A stretch of DNA of 64,000 bases from an uncultured bacterium (GTDB lineage Bacteria > Planctomycetota > UBA8742 > UBA2392): the NCBI GenBank assembly GCA_938014885.1, contig CALLQI010000014.1:75662-139661 (forward strand), read 5' to 3'. Made by a program: the position numbers and the translations under genes. Positions 46,583 through 56,121 of the stretch are shown piece by piece (position 1 is the stretch's first letter; each line of letters opens with the position of its first letter). Under the pieces are notes generated by a model that was not told the DNA's origin, made no database searches, and saw only the letters and a program-made list of their open reading frames with translations.

Positions 46583-48970
46583 ATGCGCAACGTTTGCATC
46601 CTTTTGATTGCGATTTCCTCCCTTTCCTGCGCACTGACCGCACAGGAGCCTGAGGGCTATCGGCCCCAGAAAACGGTCGTGTTGGGCATCGACGCGCTCG
46701 ACAAGAAGCTCATGGACCGCTGGATGGCCGAGGGCCGCCTGCCGCACTTCAAGCAGCTTGCTGAGCAAGGGCATTACTCGGCGCTGGAATCTACGCACCC
46801 GCCAATGTCGCCCACGGCGTGGTCGAGCATGATCACGGGCTTGAACCCGGGCAAGACCGGTATTTTCGACTTCATCAAGCGTCAGGACGACAGTTATCAG
46901 CCTGAACTCGCACTCGGCCGCGCGAACGAGCAACCGCTGATCGGCGGCCCCGTAACGCGCGCTGCCGTGGGCGTCGGTGCCGGTCTGGCCCTGCTGCTGC
47001 TGGGGCTGGGGTTGGGCCGCGGGCTGTTCATGCTGTTGCGCGGCGACAAGACCAGCGACATCTTCCCGGCCTTGACCGTCGTGCTGATGTGTCTTCTGAT
47101 CCCGGTTTCGCCGTTGACACGCGACGCGGGCGGGGCCGCCGGGGCGCTGTTTGCACAGGGCATCTGCGCCGTGGTGTTTGGCTACTTCGTACGGCGCAAT
47201 CGCCTGCGGATGACGGCCTTCATTGCCCCGTTGTTGATTCTGTGCGCCAGTGGCGCGCTGGCCGTGGCCAAGTTGCCCTCGGAGTTGCCGCAGCCGCAGT
47301 CGGCGCGCACTGGCGACAGCTTCTGGAAGCTGGCCGACGCGCACGGCCTTCGCACCCGCGTGATCGGCGCGCCCCTGAGCTGGCCCGCCAAAGAAGACCT
47401 CGAACGCGCCAAGCTGACCACCGGCCTCGCCACGCCCGACGCCATGGGCAGTTTTCATACGTACACGCTGTTCACCGAGCCGCACCATGAGCTGGCCGGT
47501 GGCATCACGGAGATGTCCGGCCGCATTGAGCGCCTGGTGTTCGAGGGCAACGTGGCGCAAGGCCTGCTGCTGGGGCCGCCGGACAAGTTCGATCTGGCGC
47601 GCTGGCGCGAATGGGAGGACGGCAAGCTCACACGCATCCCGCGTGAAGAGATTGCCTTCACCATCACGCGCGCCGGCGAAGGCGTGCGACTCGAATTCGC
47701 GCCCGGCGATTGCGCCGAGGGCACTGGCTTCACCCTGCAACCCGGTGAATGGGTGCGGCACTTTCGTGTGAAGTTTGACATCGGCGGGCTGACCGACTTG
47801 CACGCCACGGTCAGTTTCAAACTGCTCGCGGGTGGCAACGCGGTGCGGCTGTATGCCACGCCAGTGCAGTGGGACCCGATGGAGCCCAACGCGCGCTTTG
47901 CGATCAGCGAGCCGCTCGATTTCGCGCCCTGGGTCGCCACCAACTACGGTATGTACCAGACCATCGGCTGGGCTGAGGCCACCAGCGCTCTCAATGACGG
48001 TGCGATCGACGAGGACACCTTCATGGAAACCTGCCGTCACAGCTTCGATGAAAAGCGCGCGCAGATTCTGGGCCTTCTGCAACGCCCCGACGAATGGGAC
48101 ATGCTGGCCTGCTTCACTTACGAGGTGGACCGTGTAAGCCACATGATGTGGCGGCACCTGCCCGAAGAGGCTGGCAAACACCCGAACTATGACCCGGCCG
48201 CGCCGGCGCGCTGGCGCACGGCGATTCGCGACTACTACGAACTCTACGACGCGCTGCTGGGCGAAGTGATGAAGCTGCTGCCGCCCGAAACTCTGCTGCT
48301 GGTGTGCAGTGACCACGGCTTTCTGCCGTTCTATCGCGCGGTGAACGTGAATCGCTGGCTGCGCGACAACGGCTATCTTGTGCTAAAGGGCGAGGCTGGC
48401 GAAGTCGGCATGGACGGCCTGTTCAACACCCGCGGCGGATACTTTGACAGTGTGGACTGGTCGCGCACCAAGGCCTACGCGCTGAGCCTTTCCAAGGTGT
48501 ACTTGAATCTTAGGGGCCGCGAGCCCGAGGGCATTGTCGAGCCGGGTGCTGAGGCCGAGGCGCTGAAGAACGAGCTCATCGCGGGCCTGCTGGCATTGCG
48601 CGACGATGAGCGCCACGGCAACGCCCGCGTTTTCCGCAATGTATGGCGCGCGGAAGACATCTGGGAAGGCGACCGCCTGCCTGAAGTGGGGGATCTGCAA
48701 CTCGGTTACGACTACGGCTATCGCGTAAGCTGGAGCACCAGCCTCGGCGGTGCCAATGAGCCAGTGATCTTCGACAACCTGAAACCCTGGTCCGGCGACC
48801 ATTGCAGCTACGACCCGGCGCTTGTACCCGGTGTGGTGTTCAGCAACCGCAGGCTTGAGGGCACGCGCTTTCACTTGAGCGACACCGGACTGACCGCGCT
48901 GCAGGCCATGGGCGTGCCGCTGCCGGCCGCCCGCGGAAGCCGGGATGGAGTGCCCTGGCGCGTGCGTTAG
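46583..48970 (+). CDS. Alkaline-phosphatase-superfamily enzyme with membrane insertion
   Basis: 795 residues. A signal peptide (CILLIAISSLSCALTA) is followed by the start of the catalytic fold, TVVLGIDALDKKLMDRWMAEGRLPHFKQLAEQGHYSALESTHPPMSPTAWSSMITGLNPGKTGIFDFI. The fold is then interrupted by four membrane helices (about 130-230), and by a beta-rich domain (about 290-440), before it resumes with DEWDMLACFTYEVDRVSHMMWRHLPE and LLLVCSDHGFLPFYRAVNVNRWLRDNGYLVLKGEAG. The catalytic site should face outside. The C-terminal part resembles the enzyme at 38198-39604. The substrate is unknown. The start is ATG at 46583 with little leader after TACTAT. Confidence 0.78.
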   Translation: MRNVCILLIAISSLSCALTAQEPEGYRPQKTVVLGIDALDKKLMDRWMAEGRLPHFKQLAEQGHYSALESTHPPMSPTAWSSMITGLNPGKTGIFDFIKRQDDSYQPELALGRANEQPLIGGPVTRAAVGVGAGLALLLLGLGLGRGLFMLLRGDKTSDIFPALTVVLMCLLIPVSPLTRDAGGAAGALFAQGICAVVFGYFVRRNRLRMTAFIAPLLILCASGALAVAKLPSELPQPQSARTGDSFWKLADAHGLRTRVIGAPLSWPAKEDLERAKLTTGLATPDAMGSFHTYTLFTEPHHELAGGITEMSGRIERLVFEGNVAQGLLLGPPDKFDLARWREWEDGKLTRIPREEIAFTITRAGEGVRLEFAPGDCAEGTGFTLQPGEWVRHFRVKFDIGGLTDLHATVSFKLLAGGNAVRLYATPVQWDPMEPNARFAISEPLDFAPWVATNYGMYQTIGWAEATSALNDGAIDEDTFMETCRHSFDEKRAQILGLLQRPDEWDMLACFTYEVDRVSHMMWRHLPEEAGKHPNYDPAAPARWRTAIRDYYELYDALLGEVMKLLPPETLLLVCSDHGFLPFYRAVNVNRWLRDNGYLVLKGEAGEVGMDGLFNTRGGYFDSVDWSRTKAYALSLSKVYLNLRGREPEGIVEPGAEAEALKNELIAGLLALRDDERHGNARVFRNVWRAEDIWEGDRLPEVGDLQLGYDYGYRVSWSTSLGGANEPVIFDNLKPWSGDHCSYDPALVPGVVFSNRRLEGTRFHLSDTGLTALQAMGVPLPAARGSRDGVPWRVR

Positions 48971-48996
48971 TCAGATGTCGCGCGAGTGTGTATACT
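48967..48996 (+). promoter_or_regulatory. Candidate promoter of the 111-residue protein gene
   Basis: A near-perfect -10 box TATACT (48991-48996) with a weak TTAGTC 18 bases upstream. The leader to the ATG at 49076 is about 72 bases and ends in GGAGGG. Confidence 0.4.
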
Positions 48997-49075
48997 GCGC
49001 TGCAACGCGCGTTCGTTGGGAAGTACAGGCTGCCCGGATATGGGCTTTCGAAACCACTGACCGGAGGGCAATGCC

Positions 49076-49411
49076 ATGTCAGACAGCATGAAGACACTGA
49101 CCTTCCGCACCACCGCAGACTTCGCCACGCGCTTCCAGCAGATGGACGGTCGCATCGACGAAAACGCTGCTCGCCGCGATGCCTTCGTACGCGCAGGCAA
49201 CGCCGAGGCTGCGGGCCAATGCGCCGCCGAACACACCAAGCTGTGCGCCGAGTTCCAGGGCATGCTGCTGGATGAGGTTGAGCGCCACTGGGGCCCGCAC
49301 ATCCTGGACAACGACGGCACCATGCCCGAATTCCCGGACGACTGGCGCTTCCAGTTTTACGGCCGCATCCTGCGGATCAGTTACGAAGAGCGCCAAGCCT
49401 TCAAGGACTAG
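49076..49411 (+). CDS. Small cytoplasmic protein of unknown function
   Basis: 111 residues, not recognised. No signal or membrane segment. It is helical in the first half (FATRFQQMDGRIDENAARRDAFVRAGNAEAAGQCAAEHTKLCAEF) and aromatic-rich in the second (ERHWGPHILDNDGTMPEFPDDWRFQFYGRILRISYEER). The strong ribosome binding site (GGAGGG) and good -10 box support a real, well-expressed gene. It stands alone between the phosphatase-superfamily gene and the PA14 gene. Confidence 0.7.
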   Translation: MSDSMKTLTFRTTADFATRFQQMDGRIDENAARRDAFVRAGNAEAAGQCAAEHTKLCAEFQGMLLDEVERHWGPHILDNDGTMPEFPDDWRFQFYGRILRISYEERQAFKD

Positions 49412-49423
49412 GCCGGCAGGTGT

Positions 49424-49442
49424 TGCAGGCATCTTGCCTGCA
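49424..49442 (+). terminator. Hairpin after the 111-residue protein gene
   Basis: A perfect 8-bp stem (49424-49431 with 49435-49442) with a three-base loop, followed by TTCCC. It lies 13 bases past the stop. The remaining gap to 49545 shows no gene. Confidence 0.45.
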
Positions 49443-49544
49443 TTCCCACGCAGCCTTTGGCCTGCGGGTCTGTTGCACCACGAACGGCAACTGCTGCATG
49501 CTGGGAGCCCGCAACACGGTTGGCGGGCCGGTGGCCAGCGGTCC

Positions 49545-52325
49545 CTAGTCTGTTCCGTCGGATTTCTTGTAGGTGCTGGTTTTGCTGGGTAGGGTTGGGT
49601 GTACGTCCCAGGTGTAGTTTCGCTTCGGGATCACCTGCTTGGCGATTACTTCGGTGGCGTTGGCGCCTTCGCCTTCTTTGGCTTGCCAGTACAGCACGCA
49701 TACTTCGTGCACGTTGTTTTCGAAGAACTGCATGCGGAATGTGTACACGCCTGGCGTCAGGCGCGTGACGGCACTGCTTTTCTCGCGCTGGTAGTGCAGG
49801 TTGTCGTCTTCGAGCAGCATTGTGTCATCAAGCCAGATCCGCACGCCGTCGTCACTGCGGCAAGTGAAGGTGTAGTCGGCCTCACGCTCAACGATCAGCG
49901 CGCCGTACCATTCCACGGCGAAAGTCTCAGCGGGAAACGGCAGCTTGAAGTCGTTGGCGTTTTCGAAGTTGACGTGGGCGTCTTTGCGCACGATGAAGCA
50001 AGTCATCGGCTCGGGGTCCGGCATCTGCGTGTAACCGCCCGGGCTGGGCAGGTCGTAGTAGTAGGCGATCAGCCCTTTGTTCGTCACATCAATCAGGAAG
50101 GGGTCGCTGGTGACTACGGCCATGCGTGCGATCATGCTGCCTTCGCCAAGGCCCGTTGGCAGCGTCGCCTGGCAGGTGCGCCGTTGCGTGGTCGCATCCA
50201 CTTCGGCGGTCGCGGTTACGGTGTAGGGACACGGCACTCCATCGACGCTTAGCGTGATCGGCTGGGCCAGTACTTCCGCGTTGCCGTATACTTCCATCAC
50301 GAACTCGAACTGCTGGCCCTCGCGTACGCTGGGACGTGTGGTGGTTACCGTGTAGGGCAGCGGGGCTGGGGTTTCGCCTTCGGGCACCAATGCCTTCACG
50401 CTGACAATCTTGGGTGGGTTGGGCGGCACCACCGGCGGAAAGAAAAGCTGGGTCGGCAGTAAGCGCACTTCGGTCCATGGCGCGCCGACGCCTTCACCTA
50501 CGGCGGCGTCGGTCGCCCACTCCGAGACGCGCAGGCTGGCCGCGCCGGATTCGTTGGTCCACTCAATGCTAAGCGGCAGGAAGCGTTCGGTGCCGGCCGC
50601 GATCACGAAATCAAGCGTGGTTTGGTGCGGGCCAGCCCCGGGCTCGGCACCTGTGACTCGGATTTCTGTACCGAGCGTGACGCGCATGCGGCCGCCGGCC
50701 ACAAAGCGCACCAGGTGCTGCTTGCCGTCGCTGGCCCAGTCGGCGGGGATGCCGAGCTTGCCGTCCCAGCGGCAGGCGAGCGGATTGTTGCGGAAGGGGA
50801 TGGTCAGCTTCTCGCGCGATTCGAACATGAACTCGCGCTCAAGGCGGACCAGGTCGGCTTCATGGGCGGTGGGTTCAAGGAAGTCATAGTTCGACCAGCC
50901 GGCGAGGTTATGCCATCCCGCGTAAAGGCCGAATTGCGTGGTGACGGTGAAATCGACCGAGTTGGAGGGCACTTCCGGCATGACGACCGGCGGAGCACCA
51001 GCATCGACAGCGCCTTCGCCGGCAGCCGGGTTCAACACGCTACGGAAGACCATCAGTTTGCCGGTCATCGCCCCGATGGGCACGGTCACGCGCGCGGTGG
51101 ATTCGCTGGCTTCGACGATGGTGGCCTCTTGCCCCGCGAACATGACACGCAGCTTGGCCTCCAGCCCGGCCTGCTTTTCGAGTGCCGAGGTGCCGAAGCT
51201 CTGGCCATGGATCGTGATTTCGTCGCCGATTTCGCCCTTGGCCGTGCTCAGCTTGGTGATGATCGGGGCGTCGTTGGTCCAAAGGTGCTCAGGCAGCAGC
51301 AGCATTTCGGGCGGCACGGGCACGGGCTCAGACATCCCGGCCGGCACGTACATGAACTTGCAAGCGCCCAAGTCCTGGACCACGCTGCCGTTACGGGCCT
51401 CGAGGTACTCAAGCCGGATCGGGTGCAGTCCTTTGGTCAGCGTCAGCACGGTACTGACTTCGGTGTAGTCCTGCATGTCGTTGATCAGCACCATTTCGCC
51501 GCTGATGCGCACGTTGCTGAACAAGTCTGCGCCCGTGTACAGCCAGTAGTCGCCGTCTTCGGGCACGACCAGAAAGCCTTCCCACACTGCCATGAAATTG
51601 CCGAGGTCAAACGGCAGGTCGGCCCAGGCGTCTTTGCTGGGGTAATTCACCTGAAGGTCAATGCGAGTCAGTGCCGGGGTGCGCTTGTCGATGTGGTCGG
51701 GCTGGGCCGGGTCGAGCAGCGCCTCCAAAGGGTTCTGGTTGAAGGCGTAGTACTTGGCGTACAGCCCGCGCCGGTCCTGCAGCAACTTCGGGCTTACTTC
51801 CGACAGTTCCTTCTTGCCGGCGGACGTCTTCAAGGTACGCGCACGGGGACGCGCGTTCCCTAAGGTCTGGTTGGGTGGCCGGGTGATCTTGCGCCATTCA
51901 TTGATGCGGCGTTCGCGTTCAGCCTGGGCCGGGTCCGCGGTGGCGGGCTGAGTGCCCGGTTGCCCGGCAGGGTTTGCGCCGGGCTGGTCGGCGGCGGCTC
52001 CGGCGCGTTCTGATTCCTTACGCTCTGCTTCCTTACGTTCAGCCTCCAGCCGGTCGGCCTCACGGCGGGCGCGCTCGGACTCTTGGGCCGCTTGCTCGGC
52101 GGTCATATCGAGCGGGCGCGGGCCGGTTTCGGATGCAGGCTCGGCGGGGGTGTCGCCTTCCGGGTCCAGGTCAAGGGGCGTGGTGTCGGGCAGCTTGGTA
52201 GAGGCCGCGTCGGTGATGCCGGGGCCCTTGCCGCCGCCGATGCCTGGGCCAAACAGCATCCAGGCCGCCCCCAGCAGCGTGCAAGCAAACACAGGCAAAA
52301 TCGCAAGCAGAAGTTTGCGGTTCAT
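49545..52325 (-). CDS. Large secreted protein with two PA14-like domains and an IPT/TIG domain
   Basis: 926 residues. An N-terminal membrane helix (LLLAILPVFACTLLGAAWMLF) is followed by a Pro/Ala and then a charged Glu/Arg/Lys helical linker to about 160. A PA14-like domain starts near 188 (GLYAKYYAFNQNPL...FMAVWEGFLVVPEDGDYWLYTGADLFSNVRISGEMVLIND). An IPT/TIG-like domain is near 354 (PIITKLSTAKGEIGDEITIHGQSFG). A second PA14-like domain is near 755-900 (GLIAYYYDLPSPGG...FAVEWYGALIVEREADYTFTCRSDDGVRIWLDDTMLLED). PA14 domains bind carbohydrates in adhesins and glycosidases. No catalytic domain was seen, so an adhesin or binding role is likely. It is divergent from the dynamin-like gene. Confidence 0.78.
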   Translation of the reverse strand: MNRKLLLAILPVFACTLLGAAWMLFGPGIGGGKGPGITDAASTKLPDTTPLDLDPEGDTPAEPASETGPRPLDMTAEQAAQESERARREADRLEAERKEAERKESERAGAAADQPGANPAGQPGTQPATADPAQAERERRINEWRKITRPPNQTLGNARPRARTLKTSAGKKELSEVSPKLLQDRRGLYAKYYAFNQNPLEALLDPAQPDHIDKRTPALTRIDLQVNYPSKDAWADLPFDLGNFMAVWEGFLVVPEDGDYWLYTGADLFSNVRISGEMVLINDMQDYTEVSTVLTLTKGLHPIRLEYLEARNGSVVQDLGACKFMYVPAGMSEPVPVPPEMLLLPEHLWTNDAPIITKLSTAKGEIGDEITIHGQSFGTSALEKQAGLEAKLRVMFAGQEATIVEASESTARVTVPIGAMTGKLMVFRSVLNPAAGEGAVDAGAPPVVMPEVPSNSVDFTVTTQFGLYAGWHNLAGWSNYDFLEPTAHEADLVRLEREFMFESREKLTIPFRNNPLACRWDGKLGIPADWASDGKQHLVRFVAGGRMRVTLGTEIRVTGAEPGAGPHQTTLDFVIAAGTERFLPLSIEWTNESGAASLRVSEWATDAAVGEGVGAPWTEVRLLPTQLFFPPVVPPNPPKIVSVKALVPEGETPAPLPYTVTTTRPSVREGQQFEFVMEVYGNAEVLAQPITLSVDGVPCPYTVTATAEVDATTQRRTCQATLPTGLGEGSMIARMAVVTSDPFLIDVTNKGLIAYYYDLPSPGGYTQMPDPEPMTCFIVRKDAHVNFENANDFKLPFPAETFAVEWYGALIVEREADYTFTCRSDDGVRIWLDDTMLLEDDNLHYQREKSSAVTRLTPGVYTFRMQFFENNVHEVCVLYWQAKEGEGANATEVIAKQVIPKRNYTWDVHPTLPSKTSTYKKSDGTD

Positions 52326-52345
52326 GGCGCCCAGGGATTGCAAAC

Positions 52346-52374
52346 TTGACAGCCTTCTGACGAAGCAGGATACC
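52346..52374 (+). promoter_or_regulatory. Promoter of the dynamin-like gene
   Basis: A perfect -35 box TTGACA (52346-52351), a 17-base spacer and GATACC (52369-52374). It leaves a leader of about 95 bases, which contains short palindromes (GGTACC, AGGTGACCT). Confidence 0.45.
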
Positions 52375-52474
52375 AGAAAAGGAAAGCGATTTTAGGTAAA
52401 AGGTACCTGCCAGGTGACCTGACGATTGCACAGAACGCAGGATTGCGCACGCAGCACAGACCCAAAGGCCCCTC

Positions 52475-54373
52475 ATGACTGACGCCCAGCCCAACACCCT
52501 TACCCGCCGGCTGGAAGAACGCATCGCCGAAGGCATCAGTGAAGAGCGCGAGCTGATGAAGAAGCTGCGCGACCTGCTGATCCGGCAGGAGTTCGATGAC
52601 CAGACCGTGGACCAGGTAACCGGGCTGGTAGGCCACCTGGAAGAGCTGTTCCTGCTGGTGATCGTCGGCGAAGTGAAGGCAGGCAAGAGCAGCTTCATCA
52701 ACAGCCTGCTGAACGCCGAGGTCTGCAAGGTCGGCGCGATCCCGACCACCGACAAGATCCACATTCTCAAGCACGGCGACATTGAACGCGAGCGCATCCT
52801 CGAAGAGTTCCTGATCGAGAAGCAGCTTCCGTTCGACGCGCTGCGCAACATCAACATCGTGGATACGCCGGGCACCAACAGCATCGTCAAGCGCCACGCC
52901 GAAATCACCGAAAGCTTTATCCCGCGCTGCGACCTGATCCTGTTCACCACCAGCGTGGACCGCCCCTTCAGCGAAACCGAGCGCGAATTCCTGAGCTACA
53001 TCGTACAGGGCTGGGCCAAGAAGATCCTCTTCATCCTGACCAAGAAGGACATCAAAGAGCCGCACGAGCTTGAAGAGATCCGCAAGTTCGTGGCCGACAA
53101 CCTGAAGAAGTACTTCGACCTTGAGTCGCACATCTTCATGGTCAGCGCCAAGCAGGCCCGCAAGGCCAAAGAGACCGGTGACGACGCGCTGTACGCCGAA
53201 AGCGGCTTTAAGGAACTTGAGGAGTACCTGTTCGAGAAACTCAGCGCCGGCGAAAAGCTGAAGCTGAAGCTGGAAAGTCCCATCAACAGCAGCATCACCA
53301 TCTGTGACCGCGTCACCGAAATGCTGCTGGCGCGCATGTCTAATCTGAAAGACGACAAGCGCGTCCTCGAGAACATCCGCGGTCAGCTTGACCAGTCCGA
53401 AAAGGACATGTCCGAAAACTTCGGACGATTCATCCTGGAAATCGACAACATTGTGCTTGAGATGGAAAAGCGCGGCCGCAATTGGGTCGATGACAACGTC
53501 AAGATCACGAACATGGGCATGCTGCGCAGCGCCGAGCGCTTCCGCGCGCGCTTCAAGGACGACGTAGTCAAGGATTACGAAGTCAAGATCGACGAAGTGC
53601 TGAACCGCGCCGTCGACTGGTTCATGAAGAAGTATCTGAAAGTGTGGCAGGACACCACCGAGTACTTCGCAGACCAGGCCGCCAAGCGGCCTCACGACGG
53701 CATGGTGGGCAAGGTTGGCAGCAAGTTCGAATACAACCGCGAGAAGATCTACGACCTTGTGCGCGCCGACGCCAAGGACCGGATGAAGAACTTCGACTAC
53801 GACGCGCAGATCCGCAAGTTCATGTCACGCAGCGCCACGGGCATCAACGCGGCACTGGGCATGGGCGCTGTCGGTGTGGGTGCGGGCATTGCGGTCGTAT
53901 TGCTCACGACGGGCCTGGCGCTGGACATCACGGGCATTGTGTCGGGACTGGTGCTGGCCACGACAGGCCTGCTGGTGCTGCCGATGCAGCGCCGCAAGAT
54001 CAAGGCCGAGTTCAGCGACAAGACCACCCAGCTTCGAAAGGCGCTGACGGAAGTGCTCGACAACCAGATCAAGGCCGAAGCCCGCGAGGCCGTGGACAAG
54101 ATCAAAGAAAGCTTCGGCCCGTTCTTCGACTATGTCGGCCGCACGACCGGCAGCGTGCAGGAAAGCATCGACGCGGTGAAGGGAATCCGCGATGGCTTCA
54201 TGCAGCTCAAGCGCAAGTTCGGCATGACGTTGGAAGAAGAGAAGGACGCAATCAAAGCCAGCGACACGCGAACAGTGCAAGCCCTGCCGCCAAAGGCCGA
54301 TGTCGCCGAGCCATCACCGGAGACGCCGGCAGGCAACCCTGCAGAACCAAACGCAGACAGTACGCAAACCTGA
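52475..54373 (+). CDS. Dynamin-like GTPase
   Basis: 632 residues. GTPase motifs: G1 GEVKAGKSSFINSLL (66-80), G2 Thr in AIPTTDKIH, G3 IVDTPGTNS (about 128-136), G4 LTKKD (about 188-191). A long helical stalk follows, then a hydrophobic hairpin (about 455-505: LGMGAVGVGAGIAVVLLTTGLALDITGIVSGLVLATTGLLVLP) that would insert in a membrane, then another helical region and a Pro/Ala-rich tail. The arrangement matches bacterial dynamin-like proteins, which remodel or protect membranes. It is a single gene here, not the tandem pair seen in some bacteria, and is convergent with the peroxidase gene. Confidence 0.87.
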   Translation: MTDAQPNTLTRRLEERIAEGISEERELMKKLRDLLIRQEFDDQTVDQVTGLVGHLEELFLLVIVGEVKAGKSSFINSLLNAEVCKVGAIPTTDKIHILKHGDIERERILEEFLIEKQLPFDALRNINIVDTPGTNSIVKRHAEITESFIPRCDLILFTTSVDRPFSETEREFLSYIVQGWAKKILFILTKKDIKEPHELEEIRKFVADNLKKYFDLESHIFMVSAKQARKAKETGDDALYAESGFKELEEYLFEKLSAGEKLKLKLESPINSSITICDRVTEMLLARMSNLKDDKRVLENIRGQLDQSEKDMSENFGRFILEIDNIVLEMEKRGRNWVDDNVKITNMGMLRSAERFRARFKDDVVKDYEVKIDEVLNRAVDWFMKKYLKVWQDTTEYFADQAAKRPHDGMVGKVGSKFEYNREKIYDLVRADAKDRMKNFDYDAQIRKFMSRSATGINAALGMGAVGVGAGIAVVLLTTGLALDITGIVSGLVLATTGLLVLPMQRRKIKAEFSDKTTQLRKALTEVLDNQIKAEAREAVDKIKESFGPFFDYVGRTTGSVQESIDAVKGIRDGFMQLKRKFGMTLEEEKDAIKASDTRTVQALPPKADVAEPSPETPAGNPAEPNADSTQT

Positions 54374-54400
54374 TCCGAATTGGCGGGGCCACCACGGCTG

Positions 54401-56056
54401 CTACTTATCGACGGGCAGGCCTGAGGGCACTGCTTTGGGTACGTCCTGGCGGCGGTTCACCGCTTGCGGGTCGGTCAGGGTTTCGAGGAAGGCGACGATG
54501 TCGTCTACCTCTTCATCCATCAGGTCATCCGGCACCAGCAGCATCTGAAAGTCCTGACGACGGAAGAAGTCGCCGCTCAGGGTCACGGGTTTGGACAGGT
54601 CCGGTGCTTGCGCCAGTTGCTTGATGTTGAAGGCCAGCGTGCTGCCGGCCTTGTCGCGGTAATGCAGCACAGTCTCGCGCAGGGTGTTGAACGCGCCGTT
54701 GTGCATGTAGGGCGCGGTCAGCGTCACGTTGCGCAGCGTTGGCGTGCGGAAGGTGTAGCGCGCGTTTTCGTTGTTCAGGTCGTCTTCGGCGCCAAAGTCT
54801 TCGCCGCGTTCTTCGCCCAAGCCGCGCCCCGGGCCGAACTGCGGCACTAGGATGTTGCGGATGCCGAAGTCCGTCAGCAACGGGCCCGAATGGCAGTTGT
54901 CGCAACCGGCACGCCCGAAAAACAGGTTTGCACCGCGCTTTTGCTGGTCGGTCAGGGCATTGTCGTCGCCAGCCAGGTAGCGGTCCCAAGGCGCGTTCAC
55001 ATACGTGTGGCTGCGCTCAAAGGCTGCTATCGCGCGGCCGAGGTTCTCGACCGTCATGCCGCCTTCGCCGAATGCCGACTTGAAGCCCTCGACGTACTCG
55101 GGGAATTTCTTCAGGCGCTCGAGCAGCGCATTGCGATACTCCTTTTCGTCGAGGCCATCCAGATCGTGGCCCTGGCCGCGCATCTCCCAGGTGTCCACCA
55201 GCGGGAACAGCGCCTGCGCTTCGTCGGGCGCGAGGTCCATTACTCCTTCCGGTGTGACACTGCGACGCGTGGCCCCCTGGCGTACGCGGCGTACGCGCCG
55301 GTCCCAGAACATCGTCGGCATCAGGCCGGAGTAATAGATCGGTGGCGAGTTGCGCGCGATCAGCACGCCGTCAGGATGCTTGCGGCCCGGGCCCAATTTG
55401 TCGCCGCCAACGCCGACGCTGAGACTGAGTCCGTCGGTGTAACCAAAGGCCGGGTGGTGGCAGGTGGCGCAGGCGACGTCGCGTGTACCGCTGAGTTCCT
55501 TGTCGAAGAAAAGCAACCGGCCCAGTTCAACCTGTGCGGGATTCAACTTGGGTACGTTGGCTGAAGTCAGCCCGCGAATGCGCTTGGTGGCCACCACGCC
55601 GCGCAGTTCTTTCTCGAGCACGGGGTCGCCGCTGGCGGCCGTCACGGTCAGGGTCAGCGCGGCCGCGACGAAGTCTTTCCCATCGGTGGCCAGCACCATC
55701 ACGGGATAGTCGCCGGTAACGCGCGCCACGCCCTTGATCTGGCCGGTAGTATCCAGCGTAAGCCCGGGGGGCAGACCGCCCGAGGCAATCTCGCAGGTCG
55801 CGCCGCGGCTTAGCCCAATCGAAGCCGTGTAGGCCTCACCGGTGATCCCGGCAGGTAGAGATTCAGCTCTTATCGCCAGTGGTTCAGGCTGCGGAGCCGG
55901 CGCCGGCTGGTTGGCGTCCGGAGCCGCTTGCGGCCCATTGGCGGCATTGCTTTGCGGCGCGGTGCTTTCATTCGGCGGGGTGCATGCAACAGCCAACAAG
56001 CCACAGCCAATGGCGGCGAATAGCAACACAAGGGGAATCAGACGACGCATACCCAT
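54401..56056 (-). CDS. Di-haem cytochrome c peroxidase family lipoprotein with Ig-like domain
   Basis: About 551 residues. The signal peptide ends in a lipobox (LLAVACTPP). After an Ala/Pro/Gln-rich linker comes an Ig-like module (about 80-150) with GGLPPGLTLDTTGQIKGVARVTGDYPVMV, as in putative-Ig/cadherin-like repeats. The catalytic part follows with two haem c sites, CATCHH (about 195) and CDNCHS (about 383), plus the family segments GRLLFFDKELSGT, FRTPTLRNVTLTAPYMHNGAFNTL and the terminal DIVAFLETLTDP. It should reduce peroxide or oxidise a partner in the periplasm. Start uncertain: ATG 56056 or 56050. It follows the giant kinase gene on the same strand by 65 bases. Confidence 0.88.
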   Translation of the reverse strand: MGMRRLIPLVLLFAAIGCGLLAVACTPPNESTAPQSNAANGPQAAPDANQPAPAPQPEPLAIRAESLPAGITGEAYTASIGLSRGATCEIASGGLPPGLTLDTTGQIKGVARVTGDYPVMVLATDGKDFVAAALTLTVTAASGDPVLEKELRGVVATKRIRGLTSANVPKLNPAQVELGRLLFFDKELSGTRDVACATCHHPAFGYTDGLSLSVGVGGDKLGPGRKHPDGVLIARNSPPIYYSGLMPTMFWDRRVRRVRQGATRRSVTPEGVMDLAPDEAQALFPLVDTWEMRGQGHDLDGLDEKEYRNALLERLKKFPEYVEGFKSAFGEGGMTVENLGRAIAAFERSHTYVNAPWDRYLAGDDNALTDQQKRGANLFFGRAGCDNCHSGPLLTDFGIRNILVPQFGPGRGLGEERGEDFGAEDDLNNENARYTFRTPTLRNVTLTAPYMHNGAFNTLRETVLHYRDKAGSTLAFNIKQLAQAPDLSKPVTLSGDFFRRQDFQMLLVPDDLMDEEVDDIVAFLETLTDPQAVNRRQDVPKAVPSGLPVDK

Positions 56057-56121
56057 GCCAAGATGTGTCCTAGTCGGCGTGAAGATTACGCGCAAAGCGG
56101 CTCCCGGCAATCGGGAGGGCG

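Noticed and set aside
46514..48316. N-terminal continuation of the second activator frame, which would give a 931-residue protein
   Set aside because: The extra part is antisense to the phosphatase-superfamily gene and has no sensor domain; the ATG at 46513 fits the family start.
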